DNA of 64,000 bases from Liolophura sinensis (lineage: Eukaryota; Mollusca; Polyplacophora; Chitonida; Chitonidae), in contig NC_088296.1 in assembly GCF_032854445.1 (NCBI RefSeq), positions 2,379,246 to 2,443,245 on the forward strand, read 5' to 3'. Under the pieces are notes generated by a model. It did no database searches, was not told the origin of the DNA, and saw only the letters and a list, made by a program, of their open reading frames with translations. The position numbers and the translations under genes were made by a program. Position 1 is the first letter of the stretch. Each line of letters opens with the position of its first letter. Shown one piece after another: positions 46,255 to 56,209 of this stretch.

Positions 46255-46941
46255 TTACCAACGGCGTCGCTCGTTTATGGAGAACAGGTAGTGGTATACC
46301 GTAAAGAGAACACAAGCGATGAGAAAACCCAGTAATACTCTAGACCAGAATGGGGATCTGTTGATACTGGCTGGTACATTGTCTATCTTTCCCGTCGCCG
46401 AATTAACACATCTTCCACGTTTGCCGTGAACTAGGTTCACAGCTGGACGCCCATTTGACCCTGCTCGAGCAGTAGCTCTCAAACCAACCATAGGTCCCTT
46501 CTCGTGTTGTGTTTCTCGTCCAAGACCCTTATTGCCTAGCTTCTTCTGTATCGCTCGTTCCTTGTCCGCCTGCGCTTTCTTGTACCATCGACTGCTTATT
46601 GGTCCCCTCACGAATATGTCCTTCCCAGTTGTCGCGTCAAACTTGTCGTCGTTCATTTCCTCTCTGGTTGTTATTATCACTGGTATCTCATCGCACCGCC
46701 CCATGGCGTGGAACTGTCTGAAGACCCACAGACGGCGGTTGTCCATACTCCACCAGTGTCCTTTGTGCCTAAACACTCGTACTGGATCGATGCTCCCCAC
46801 GGTACATACATCGTCACACAAATCGTCCAGCGTCTCTCCGATATTCCGTCCTCTGTTTTCATCTGGTCTCCCGAAGATATTACTAATACGTATCTGAGTG
46901 AACCGGATGTCGGCTGGAACCATCGTGCGCAATTGCCTCAT
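46255..46941 (-). CDS. intact gene: predicted ParB/sulfiredoxin-like domain protein with C-terminal membrane anchor
   Basis: The frame encodes 228 residues from the ATG at 46,941 to the stop at 46,255. The frame stays open upstream to 47,001, but an acceptor (TTGTACCTTTGTTTACAG, AG at 46,947-46,948) cuts 5 nt before this ATG, so I take this Met as the start with an untranslated exon upstream. Residues about 11-90 read DIRFTQIRIS, IGETLDDL, IDPVRVFRHKGHWW, SMDNRRLWVFRQ, CDEIPVII. This order, with a conserved start strand, a PxxV strand, a (D)NRRL loop and a closing IPV strand, is that of the ParB/sulfiredoxin fold, where the loop binds or hydrolyses nucleotide. A basic linker follows (KKAQADKERAIQKK), then a hydrophobic helix at about 202-220 (VLLGFLIACVLFTVYHYLF) and a short RRRW tail, which implies a tail-anchored protein. 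Substrate and pathway are unknown. Two full-length and three partial dead copies surround it. Confidence 0.72.
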   Translation of the reverse strand: MRQLRTMVPADIRFTQIRISNIFGRPDENRGRNIGETLDDLCDDVCTVGSIDPVRVFRHKGHWWSMDNRRLWVFRQFHAMGRCDEIPVIITTREEMNDDKFDATTGKDIFVRGPISSRWYKKAQADKERAIQKKLGNKGLGRETQHEKGPMVGLRATARAGSNGRPAVNLVHGKRGRCVNSATGKIDNVPASINRSPFWSRVLLGFLIACVLFTVYHYLFSINERRRW

Positions 46942-46946
46942 CCCCG

Positions 46947-46966
46947 CTGTAAACAAAGGTACAAGA
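46947..46966 (-). promoter_or_regulatory. 3' splice acceptor before the ParB-like coding exon
   Basis: TTGTACCTTTGTTTACAG on minus has a pyrimidine-rich tract and CAG. It is kept in all three long copies (25,8xx, 30,97x, here), including the one whose N-terminus is deleted, which supports its use. Confidence 0.55.
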
Positions 46967-48388
46967 TGAGTGCAATGTGTACAGCTATTAACTACACTCA
47001 AAAGATTGAAACAATATTTCTATAACTGCAGTTTGACACGTTATTAAACTTTCTTCATAACGGATATTGCATCAGTAGGTAAGAGTTAGAAAACAATTTT
47101 TATCACTAACATCATCAAATAAATCGAGCCAACGCCTTATCGCGTACATTGCAAATGGAAATTCCATGGACATGAACAGCTTGATCTGTTCAAGACCTAA
47201 AAGTCAGCCTTTGCAACGGTCTATCGGTCTTAGATCCGGCCTGGTCATTCAGCAAGACAGCGAGGGTATCTACTCAAAACTACAATAGATCGACTATAGT
47301 CTATTTTTTATCCAGTCGCCTATATTCATCTGTCTGTAAAATCAGTCATGCTCGCAGGTGAAGTTAGAACACCCTTTCCAATTCATAATGTTAAAGCCCA
47401 AAGGAACCCATTTCCTCGGGTAACGTCATAATTATTCTAAAACCACTGGCATGCTGGATATTGTTCGACATGTTTTGACCGAGAACGACATCAGTTACCT
47501 AAACTGCTATCGACTTAACTGTAACCCTGTTACGGACATTGCTATATTTTAACTTATTTACATGTTGTAGTATACTATAACCTGAATAAATGTATTTATC
47601 TGTAGTAATATATGATCTCACGGCTGTATGAATTTAGAGAAGAGTGTTATCAAACTAAAGAGACATTCTCAGAGACAGAAGTGTATGCTGTTACCGTCTA
47701 GAGTTTGTTCTAACCGCTTGTTGGTGCTGCAATTGCGAAGCAATGTACTCTCCACGCTCATTGTCCAGGATGCAACTTGATTTAGAATAATTATGACGTC
47801 AGCCGATGGAATGCGTTGTTGTTGTCAAAACTTAGTTTTAGTTTATTGAGCTCAATATTGTGAAGTAGAAAAGTGTTCCAGCTGTATTTTTGGTAATAAT
47901 ATGGACTTTTAACACATCATTGTACAGAGCCTGTGTTGTTACATGTCAACCGATGTCTGCGCTTTCCGCGTTTTCCACGCTTTCGCTGATGTTGCGAGCG
48001 TCGCTGTTTTAAATAAACCGCGACCTATGCGGTGTTGTCAAGGTCGCAATCAAAAATGGCAGCATATCATGTCAGTCGTGATCCTCCACGTTTCTTGTCG
48101 CGGTATTATAACACCTTCCCCGTTTGTCGTCTACCAGACTCACGTCTGTGACAACATGTCCACTGTCACACACCTACCATGTGGATTAGGCTGTATGACA
48201 CATCGGTAAACGTTGCTTCAATCTTTCATTCTCCGCCAGTCTGAAAGCAATGTCTTCTTATAATTAGTTGAATGATATATCGTGTACATTTTCATTCATC
48301 TATCCTATACATCAATGTTATTAAAATTAGTCACAGAAATGTTTCCATTTTTCTCTTTCAATAAAACTAATGTAATGCATTAGCAGCA
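46967..48388. repeat. duplicon flank, copy 3
   Basis: Colinear with 30,990-32,900. The SINE-2 target site is empty here (TTTTAAATAAACCGCGACC at about 48,008). At 48,385 the homology jumps: the sequence goes straight to the last unit of the 53-bp array, with the matching 33.0-38.0 kb interval missing. Confidence 0.8.
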
Positions 48389-48420
48389 TAGCGCTTTGCT
48401 CTCACATCATACGAGTAGAT
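48389..48420. repeat. single residual 53-bp satellite unit
   Basis: GCGCTTTGCTCTCACATCAT + ACGAGTAGATAA equals the terminal unit of the large array at about 37,980-38,012, including the variant GAGTAGATAAGG that borders the right flank. Confidence 0.92.
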
Positions 48421-48720
48421 AAGGACTCCCAGTTGACCCTTCTCGAGCAGTAGGTCTCAGACTAACCATGTGTTTGTTCTCATCCAAGACCTTTATTGCC
48501 TAATTCCTTCTGCACCGCTCGTCGTTTGCCTGTACCATCGACCGCCACTTGGCCCCTTCACTTACACGAACTGCCCAGTTGTCGCGCCAGATTTGTTGTC
48601 ATCCATTTACTCTTTTTTCACAATTGCTATTTTTATCGATATCTGAGGGCACCGCCCCATGCTGTGGAACTGTCTGGAGACCCACAGAGGGCAGTTGTCC
48701 ATACTCCATCAGTGTCCTAT
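48421..48720 (-). pseudogene. ParB-like gene central fragment D
   Basis: Nearly the same as fragment B (38,015-38,300), with the same decayed core motif and the same junction into block A. A short deletion near 48,525 removes part of the KKAQADK region. Confidence 0.75.
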
Positions 48721-50090
48721 GTATGTCGCAAAGGACTCGCTCTGGCTCAGCAGCCGATACTCACTTCGCAGCCTTGATAAAGTACTGCATATTTAATATT
48801 CCTTTTAGGCCATAATCTTTTTGGGGGGCGTACAGTAAAGTTCCCTCTATATATGTGTACTCACATCAGCAGTTAGCTGAAGAACAATGACGATAATTAA
48901 AGACAGAATATAACCGCTAAGTTGTGACCATTACCAAACTGTCATAATTTTCTTTCTCTGATCTGCTTTGCTCGCTGTGCTACATCCCTTCCTAATGTAA
49001 CCTAACGGTAAAGTGTATGTCACGTTGTCCCATTCGATCAAAACTTGAGTAAACATAAAATTGTCGACAGCAGGTGTCTCATTTCTATACATTTTTACGT
49101 CATAGGTCTAAATGTAAAGACTGGATAATAGGGAATTGCAAAGTTAGTGCCAGTTGAACGATTCACTGTGCACTCAGTCGATATATGTATTATGTCAATA
49201 CATCTCTATGTTCAGTTATTGATTTGATCGTAATAAAACGCCAGTGAGGAGTTTTCACTGATGTGAAGACGACCAGGTTTGCGGGTTGAGGAAAACCAAA
49301 ATGACTGATGCAAAGCATTAATATTAGCCGGGTTCAAGCAATACATTACCGATATGTCCACTTACAAAAAAACTGCATATATTTATTTTCCATTTTTGCG
49401 CCATTGTCCAAAGGATTCATTTATGTGACAGCGATTAGATTTATTGGTGGGGAAATTTGGTATAGCCAGAGGGGAAAATATCTCCATAAGTATCTGACAA
49501 TCCTCTTCATGTAAATCCACGGTGGAAACGTACGGTGCAGGATTCGAACCTGTGACCTGATCAAGAGATAGTTGTTTATCTAGTCGTCAAAACACAAATT
49601 CGTATTCCCGAAAGCAACGTTCAGCACAACCACCAAAGAACGTATATAACGTAGGATATCAGGGCGGATCCACAAGAGGCGATCAGCTGTCAATTAGCGA
49701 CTTTGTCGGCCAGAGCTAAGCGTCACTTGTGTACCTAGAAACTCATACAGCCCTGTAGGATAATAAGGGATACGTGTCAACGGAGAAGTAAGACCTACAT
49801 GACCAAAGCGAAATAAAGAAACCATCTCCACGTCAGGTGAACAGATATCAAAGAGTCATTGACTGTTTTATGGGCCATGGTCACTTGTCGGTTGTCCTTT
49901 TTAAACGGTTACTTACCTGGCATTCTTGACTACTTTTCCAAATAAGTAATTCGTAACGTGTAAATAGGTGAACGCGCTGGACTCACTTCCCCAGTGCTTC
50001 TCGCATGGACAACCTAAATATTACTACAAGTACCTTTATGGAGATCTGTGTTTATTGACCGTTTCACTATGGTGCACGCAATAACAAAAC
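48715..50090. repeat. duplicon block A, copy 4
   Basis: Very similar to the 38,290 copy at its start and complete to its end (GACAACCTAAATATTACTAC, TGGTGCACGCAATAAC). The SINE head seen at the end of the other copies is missing; the 26-bp array flank follows directly. It contains a B-box-like motif, GCAGGATTCGAACCTG, at about 49,538. Confidence 0.85.
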
Positions 50091-50147
50091 CAAAACGTGC
50101 TAAACCATGATGAGGATATAACTACGTTATTGATTCAGCCTAGACTT

Positions 50148-50985
50148 TATGTCAGGGTTGCGGTGCTTTGAGCTCAACCAGGGCTGTGGTGTTTTGACTT
50201 CGGTCATGGCTGCGGTGGTGTGACTTCAGCCAGGGCTGCGGTGGTGTGACTTCAGCCAGGCCTGCGGTGCTTTGACTTTAGCCAAGCCTGCTGTGGTGTG
50301 GCTTCAGGCAGGGCTGTGGTGGTGTGACTTCTGACAGAGCTGCGGTGTTTTGACTTCAGCCAGGGCTGCGGTGGTGTGTCTTCAGCCAATGCTGCGGTGG
50401 TGTGACTTTAGCCATGGCTGCGGTACTTTGACTTTAGCCATGGCTGCGGTGGTGTGACTTCAGGCAGGGCCGCGGTGGTGTGACTTCAGCCAGGCCTGCG
50501 GTGCTTTGACTTTACCCAACCCTGCGATGGTGTGACTTCAGCCAGGGCTGCGGTGGTGTGACTTCAGCCAGGCCTGCGGTGCTTTGACTTTAGCCAAGCC
50601 TGCGTTGGTGTGGCTTCAGGCAGGGCTGTGGTGGTGTGACTTCTGACAGAGCTGCAGTGTTTTGACTTCAGCCAGGGCTGCGGTGCTGTGACTTCAGCCA
50701 GTGCTGCGGTGGTGTGACTTCAGGCAGGCCTGCGGTGCTGTGACCTCAGCCAGTGCTGCGGTGGTGTGACTTCAGGAAGGGCTGCAGTGGTGTGACTTCA
50801 GACAGGGCTGCGTTGTTTTGACTTTAGCCAGGGCTGCGATGCTTTGACTTCAACCAGGCTTCCCGTGGTGTGACTTCAGCCAACGCTGCGGTGGTGTGAC
50901 TTCAGCCAACGCTGCGGTGGTGTGACTTCAGCCAGGGCTGCGGTGATGTCACTTTAGCCATGGCTGCAGTGGTGTGACCGCAGCC
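50148..50985. repeat. 26-bp minisatellite, array 2
   Basis: About 32 units of GCTGCGGTGGTGTGACTTCA + GCCAGG. Same family and same flanks as array 1 (43,300-43,645), which has about 13 units. Confidence 0.92.
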
Positions 50986-50989
50986 GATC

Positions 50990-51335
50990 CTGGCGTTTGT
51001 TCGTGGGAAGAGTTTTCCAGCCACCTGCAGGTGGTCATGATTTCTTTCCACTGTAAAGCTGGCCACTGTCGTGTGAGAGAAATTATCGTTAATACGGCAT
51101 AAAACACCGATTAAATCAAATCTTCTCCGGTGTAAGAATTGCTTTAAACTACAGTTTTCCCAAGGCCCCGGTTGTCATTTTAGAAAGTAAACAGCCTGCT
51201 GTAGTGACCTCACTGCTGACAACGTCAAAACAAATATGTGGGGGCAGAATGTCCAGTTCATATTGGTTTCCACTTCTACCCTACGTGGGAAGGTCTGCCA
51301 GCAGATGCCTGGCAAATGGCCACACGTTTCCGGTT
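50990..51335 (+). mobile_element. SINE pieces and duplicon flank after array 2
   Basis: GCCACCTGCAGGTGGTCATG, AAATTATCGTTAATACGGCA and CTACGTGGGAAGGTCTGCCA are SINE parts. The sequence between them (TAAACTACAGTTTTCCCAAG) matches 43,918 onward. Confidence 0.65.
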
Positions 51336-53124
51336 AAAATAGGCGTCTTGTCAATTTACCCCAGCAAGAGTTTATTCTACCTGTTCATGTAAATGCTTAA
51401 ATAATAGCGATTTAAACAACCCATATCACCATGGCTTAGGAAAAGCTAGGTAAAATGAATTGCATTGATGTTATTTGAAATATAACAATAAATAATATTA
51501 TTTGACGCCGCTGGTCAAAGAAAGGTTCAAAGTCTGCGTAGTCTCCTTTATCCAAACATCGGCCATAAGGGCCCTTTTCGTCAAACATTTGTTTCCCTTT
51601 TGAATCATCTGGCCGGTGTCCTTCAATTGTCCGTTCTGATGGGTCAGCGTATCGTAATTTTTTTCATGCAGAAAATCAAGTAAACCTTATTTGACTATGA
51701 CGTACAATTACCGAAGAACATGTGTGTGAAACGTTGGAGTGATGGGATCTATAGATTTTGTTTTATTAAAAGACAAAAATAGGGTCAAAAACAGGCGTTT
51801 TCCTGCTGGAATTCCCTTCAAAATTAAGATATGATTAAGTGAACCAAAATTCTTTCCACATATGTGTTGCCTAGTTAAGGAGTAATAAGATATAACGAAG
51901 TATCGTGTCGGTTCATATTTTTATAAATTGAAAAGCAAAGAAATAATTTCGAAGTTCAGAGGAATTCTCCATTCACCATAATATTTGACGACATCTAACG
52001 CATTGTCCGCATTTGTTCACTGCTAACATACATACATTGTATCCGTTGTGTTGGATAGGAGCACGAGTTGGATTCGTTTAACTGCATACTTTTTTTTGAG
52101 CTAAAGAAAGGGAGGTAATGCAGGACAGACTGATTTGAACCACACAGGAAATGTTTTGCTTATATTCCTTCATATATTGTCAAACTATATGTTTAAGTAT
52201 ATTATTATAAATCTATACAGATTATATACAGAATTATTCCAACGAAATCTCAACGTTATTTACTTCATCTAACAGCATATCTTACAATTACAATGGAAAG
52301 AGAGCAACGGTTTATCAGTTTAACTTCGTAATAAATGTCTATTAAGGGCACTGTCATGGGTTCACGATATAATTCGTAGGACAAATCTTGTTTCAAATAC
52401 CAGCATTAGAGGGAAATTGATATTACCCTATGCTTTAATAGGCTATCCAGAGAGAGAGGGGGAGAGAGATAGTGCGTCTTAGGTAGATGGTCGACGCCAT
52501 CAGTTTTTGCTCTATGTGACCTACATGTCGGTATAACACGAGTGACAGCGCAAAAAGCCACAACAACGTAACTTTTTGTAACTAAGCACATATAAGCCGT
52601 GACAGCGGGAAAATCCATACGTTTCGGGTCCTCAGCAGGGGTTGAACCCGAACCTCGTGAGTTCTAGCGACGAAAGGTACCGTAAAAGCCTCAAACCATC
52701 AGATAACGGTTTCAAGGCCAGTGGATCAATACGGGAAATGTGGTAGATGCCAGGAAATATTATGGGGGATTTCTCCGAACTTCCAAATTATTTCTTTCAT
52801 TTTTTTAGATTTATAAAACTATACTTTGCTATACCTTACTATTCCTTAACTAGACACCAAGTAGATGAAAATGATTTCGGTTCACGCAATCATATTTTTT
52901 TTATGAAGGGAAAACGTCTTAAATTACAAAGTCTCCTTTTGATTCTACATTTGTCTTGTGATAAAACAAAAAGTATAAATTAGTAACTTCAGTATAAATA
53001 ACTTCAGTGTTTCACACACATGTTCTTCAATAATTGCCCTTCATATCCAAGTAAGTTTTACTTGTTTTTCTGCATGAAAAAATTTAACAGTCACCGCTGC
53101 ACCCGAGATGGACGATTTTACCAT
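51336..53124. other. spacer, no gene recognised
   Basis: AT-rich. A tail of the dispersed repeat lies at 51,350-51,420. A B-box-like motif, GGGTTCAACCCC (minus), at about 52,636 could be an old tRNA-derived SINE head. A GAGAGAGAGGGGGAGAGAGA run lies at 52,450. Confidence 0.5.
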
Positions 53125-54129
53125 TGTGGCGATTTTGCTAGAGACAGTATATTATTTCATATAATTGCATGGGAGGTTAGGGGTTAATTTTCTGCCTTGT
53201 CCATAACGTAGACACAGGTTTTACCAGTAGAATGTAAATTTTTATGGGTTAGACATATCCTCAAATTAAATTAGAATTTTTGTGGAATATTTTGAAATAT
53301 ATATATGTTTTTTTTGTAACATATAGAGACAGGATATTTGTGGACTCATGAGAGCAAGTTGTTTTTGGCGCCTTAATATAACTTTTGAAGGACACAGTTT
53401 CCGTGCACCCCTGTCCCTTCCAACGTAAGAATTTTAACACTTGATGACTTAATTAGAACACCATATTTCACGTATAATACACTGACATGTTGAAGGAGTT
53501 TCTCTCCAAGCTTGGTGATCGGATATTGTTTGGCTAGGTTGCTAACAACATTTTTTTTTAGCGACCTTAAGTTTGGCGAAACATCCGCCATTGTTAATAT
53601 TTTGAAGTGACAAATTCGAGTAGCGTTTCCATTACTTTTGGACATATTCTTGCTGTAACAAACCACGTACAGCATCTTTCCAGTTAAAAACAACATTAGT
53701 ACTCACTGACTGTGGCATGATTTTGGCATAAAACATCCTTTATACCAAGTTTAAGACACTAAATCATTTTTGTGGTTGTTGTTGTTGTTTCGCCGCGCAC
53801 GATCGTCGTTCGCGGTGAACTGCCGCTAGACGAGGTTGTCTACTTTACGACATCCTTTAGTGTTAAACTCATATTGAAGAGTTTCAAAAGGGGCATTAAC
53901 TTGTATTTGCGAAAGTAAATAGTTTCACTCCACAGGCTCATCTCCTTTCTACCTACAAGTTATTGTTCATCTTTCCATTATTAAGAAAAAGAAAGAAAAA
54001 TGTGCCATGACATTAGATACGCATGTACATGTATAGTATTTCTATACACAGATGTTGTTACTTTGGTATTAGCCAATCAGTGCTCTGAGTACCATCCTTG
54101 GTACTCATGAATATTTATGAGCGTAGACT

Positions 54130-54137
54130 ATAAATAC
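54130..54137 (+). promoter_or_regulatory. TATA box of the LTR promoter
   Basis: CTATAAATACCGGGC lies about 1.0 kb into the LTR. Transcription would begin near 54,160, leaving a long R-U5 leader. The same site is at 61,774 in the 3' LTR. Confidence 0.6.
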
Positions 54138-54309
54138 CGGGCAAATTCCCACTTTTAGTCCCAGATGATCTCGGACCACCGTCGTGTTAACATCTAAATT
54201 TCCACCTAGTTAGCTTTCTAAGGCAGGTATTTTACATGTATATAAGCAGTGTGAAGTGGTAGCTAGATAAGTTGTCAGCACTGAAGTGGGATTTCAGCTT
54301 TAGAGCATA

Positions 54310-54640
54310 CCTAGAGACAGTGGGACTGCTAGTTCCAAACTGTGACACAAGTGTTCCCAGGCTGTGGGACTGACTTTCCCAGGCTGTGAGACTGATATTC
54401 CCAACCATGATTGAGACAGTATATCTCAATAGTTTGTCACTGGGATTTTCTGGACCAAAATTTTATAATTCCCAAGTATGAGCTGAAACATTTATACTGG
54501 GAGAATTTGTGCATAAGTGCCCCTGAGCAATCGTGGGACTGGGATTCCCAGTTTCAGCACAGTGAGACACCGAGTCCCAGAATTTGAAACTCGTTTTCCC
54601 AAGTTATTACTGGACCAATTCTGGAACTGTTACTCCCAGA
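54310..54640. repeat. degenerate repeats of a GGGACTG...TTCCCA motif in the LTR
   Basis: TGTGGGACTGACTTTCCCAG, TGTGAGACTGATATTCCCA and CGTGGGACTGGGATTCCCAG recur about ten times with variable spacing. Each unit can pair with itself (GGGA with TCCC). It lies in the presumed transcribed leader. Confidence 0.6.
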
Positions 54641-54868
54641 GAAGACCTGAAAGTATTATTTACGGATAATGTCCCCACATATGGCTGACATATTGTCTAT
54701 ATGACACCAGTAGGACATACCACTATCACAGCAGTACTAGGTTTAATACCTCCCTGAGATATCCCTAACACAGTTATCTGAACCATCTGAAGTACAGATG
54801 TTGTGCTTGTACACAGTACTGACACTTTTACCTATATATATATCAACATACTCCTGTCACTCTATTTT

Positions 54869-54874
54869 AATAAA
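54869..54874 (+). promoter_or_regulatory. poly(A) signal in the LTR
   Basis: AATAAA followed by a GT/T-rich stretch (CTGTTGCTGCTGTTTGTTG). The copy in the 3' LTR (62,513) would end the transcript, giving an R region of about 0.7 kb. Confidence 0.55.
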
Positions 54875-55173
54875 ACTGTTGCTGCTGTTTGTTGAACTTT
54901 AAAAATCGGACTTTTCTTGGTTATTCGAAGTTCAGAGCTAACTAGTGGTTTTCCCAAACATACTACTGAATGACACGGACTGACCGAGCTGACATTCAAA
55001 AGAATCCATAGTAGCGAACGTCTCCAGCAGTATACAGATATTGTTCCAGAGTTCGACACTGGGTGATTCACGCTACCAATATTGTGCTTTCCCCTGTAGT
55101 AAATGGTGTGATTTGGAACTGGGATATCTGTATCGTTAAGAAGATATATACATAAAAACAAAATCGCTACAAC

Positions 55174-55191
55174 TTGGAGGCAGCGGTTGGA
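55174..55191 (+). other. primer binding site candidate
   Basis: TTGGAGGCAGCGGTTGG starts 2 nt after the 5' LTR, with TGG complementary to a tRNA CCA end. The primer tRNA could not be assigned by eye. Confidence 0.6.
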
Positions 55192-55234
55192 TTCATTTGA
55201 AGTTCAGTTGTCAGGGACCTGCAACTTATTCACA

Positions 55235-56209
55235 ATGGAGGAAGACAGGACAGTTGAAACAGACGGGAGCGATGAAGAAGTTTCGTTTCGAGTACCACAG
55301 AGAGAGGACACCAGAGACCATGATGAGGCTCCGAGATCATCTCCACATGAGTATGCATCTGGCGACGCTGCTTATGTGCCTAGAAATACAAGTCGTCGTC
55401 AACTAAGACCAGAAATTTACAACGGGGAAACGTCTTGGGAAGAGTACCTGAAAATATTTAATACCATTTCCCGAGTCAACTGTTGGACGAAGAGAGAACA
55501 AGCAGATTATCTCTTCACACATTTAAAAGGGTCTGCTCGACAACTGGCCTGCACACTTACTGATGATGAACAAATGAACTTTGATTATCTTGTAGAAGTT
55601 CTGGGAAACCGTTTTGGTCGACGAGATCAAGCTGAACTGTATCTGGCTGAACTGAGGGGCAGACGTCGCAGAGACAAAGAGGGCCTTCGAGAATTAGGTC
55701 AAGCCATTTTGAAGCTGTCAACATTAGCTTACCCAGGGATGTCGTCTTGTCACCAGGAAAGGCTTGCCAAGATCCACTTTATTGACGCCATTGAAGATTA
55801 CGAAATGAGGATGCTAGTACAGCAAGGAAAGCCCAGTACCTTACAGCAAGCGATTACTTTGGCTCTGGAGATTGAAGGATACTGGAAGATAGAAGCTCAG
55901 CGCAGAGACGAGATTCCACGTAGACGACATGTGAGAGAAATTACAGCGGTACCAAGTGCAGATAATACCGATTTGGGAAAGAGAATTTCAGCCTTGGAGA
56001 AATTAATCAAGGAGATGTCATGTAAACAGAAGTCTGTCAATAATGACCGGTCTTGGGAAAAACCGTCATCGCCAAAGAGAGATGTTGAATGCTTCCAGTG
56101 TCACCGATATGGACATTACCGACGTGAATGTCCTCTGAACAAAGGGAAACGTCAACACTTCTCGGGAAAAGGGGGACAACCGACCCAGAGGGGCGAGGAC
56201 CGGTTGTAA
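55235..56209 (+). CDS. gag: Gag polyprotein of the LTR element
   Basis: 324 codons from the ATG at 55,235 (context CACAATGG); the frame is open upstream to 55,187 without another ATG. An acidic N-terminus is followed by a retrotransposon capsid-like region (WEEYLKIFNTISRVNCW, YLFTHLKGSARQLACTL). A CCHC zinc knuckle, CFQCHRYGHYRREC, lies at 56,090-56,131 and should bind the element's RNA. The frame appears intact. It overlaps pol by 82 nt in the -1 frame. Confidence 0.92.
   Translation: MEEDRTVETDGSDEEVSFRVPQREDTRDHDEAPRSSPHEYASGDAAYVPRNTSRRQLRPEIYNGETSWEEYLKIFNTISRVNCWTKREQADYLFTHLKGSARQLACTLTDDEQMNFDYLVEVLGNRFGRRDQAELYLAELRGRRRRDKEGLRELGQAILKLSTLAYPGMSSCHQERLAKIHFIDAIEDYEMRMLVQQGKPSTLQQAITLALEIEGYWKIEAQRRDEIPRRRHVREITAVPSADNTDLGKRISALEKLIKEMSCKQKSVNNDRSWEKPSSPKRDVECFQCHRYGHYRRECPLNKGKRQHFSGKGGQPTQRGEDRL
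56164..56170 (+). promoter_or_regulatory. -1 frameshift heptamer between gag and pol
   Basis: GGGAAAA is read in the gag frame as G GGA AAA, which fits the X-XXY-YYZ rule. Slipping back one base continues directly in the open pol frame. The downstream 40 nt are GC-rich and could form a stimulatory structure, which I did not model. Confidence 0.7.

Larger units (their letters stand above)
53125..55171 (+). repeat. 5' LTR
   Basis: Unusually long for this group. It starts TGTGGCGATTTTGC and ends AAATCGCTACA. It holds a TATA box at 54,130 and a poly(A) signal at 54,869. I found one difference from the 3' LTR by eye (CACATATGG at about 54,677 versus CACACATGG), and no net length change. Confidence 0.96.
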
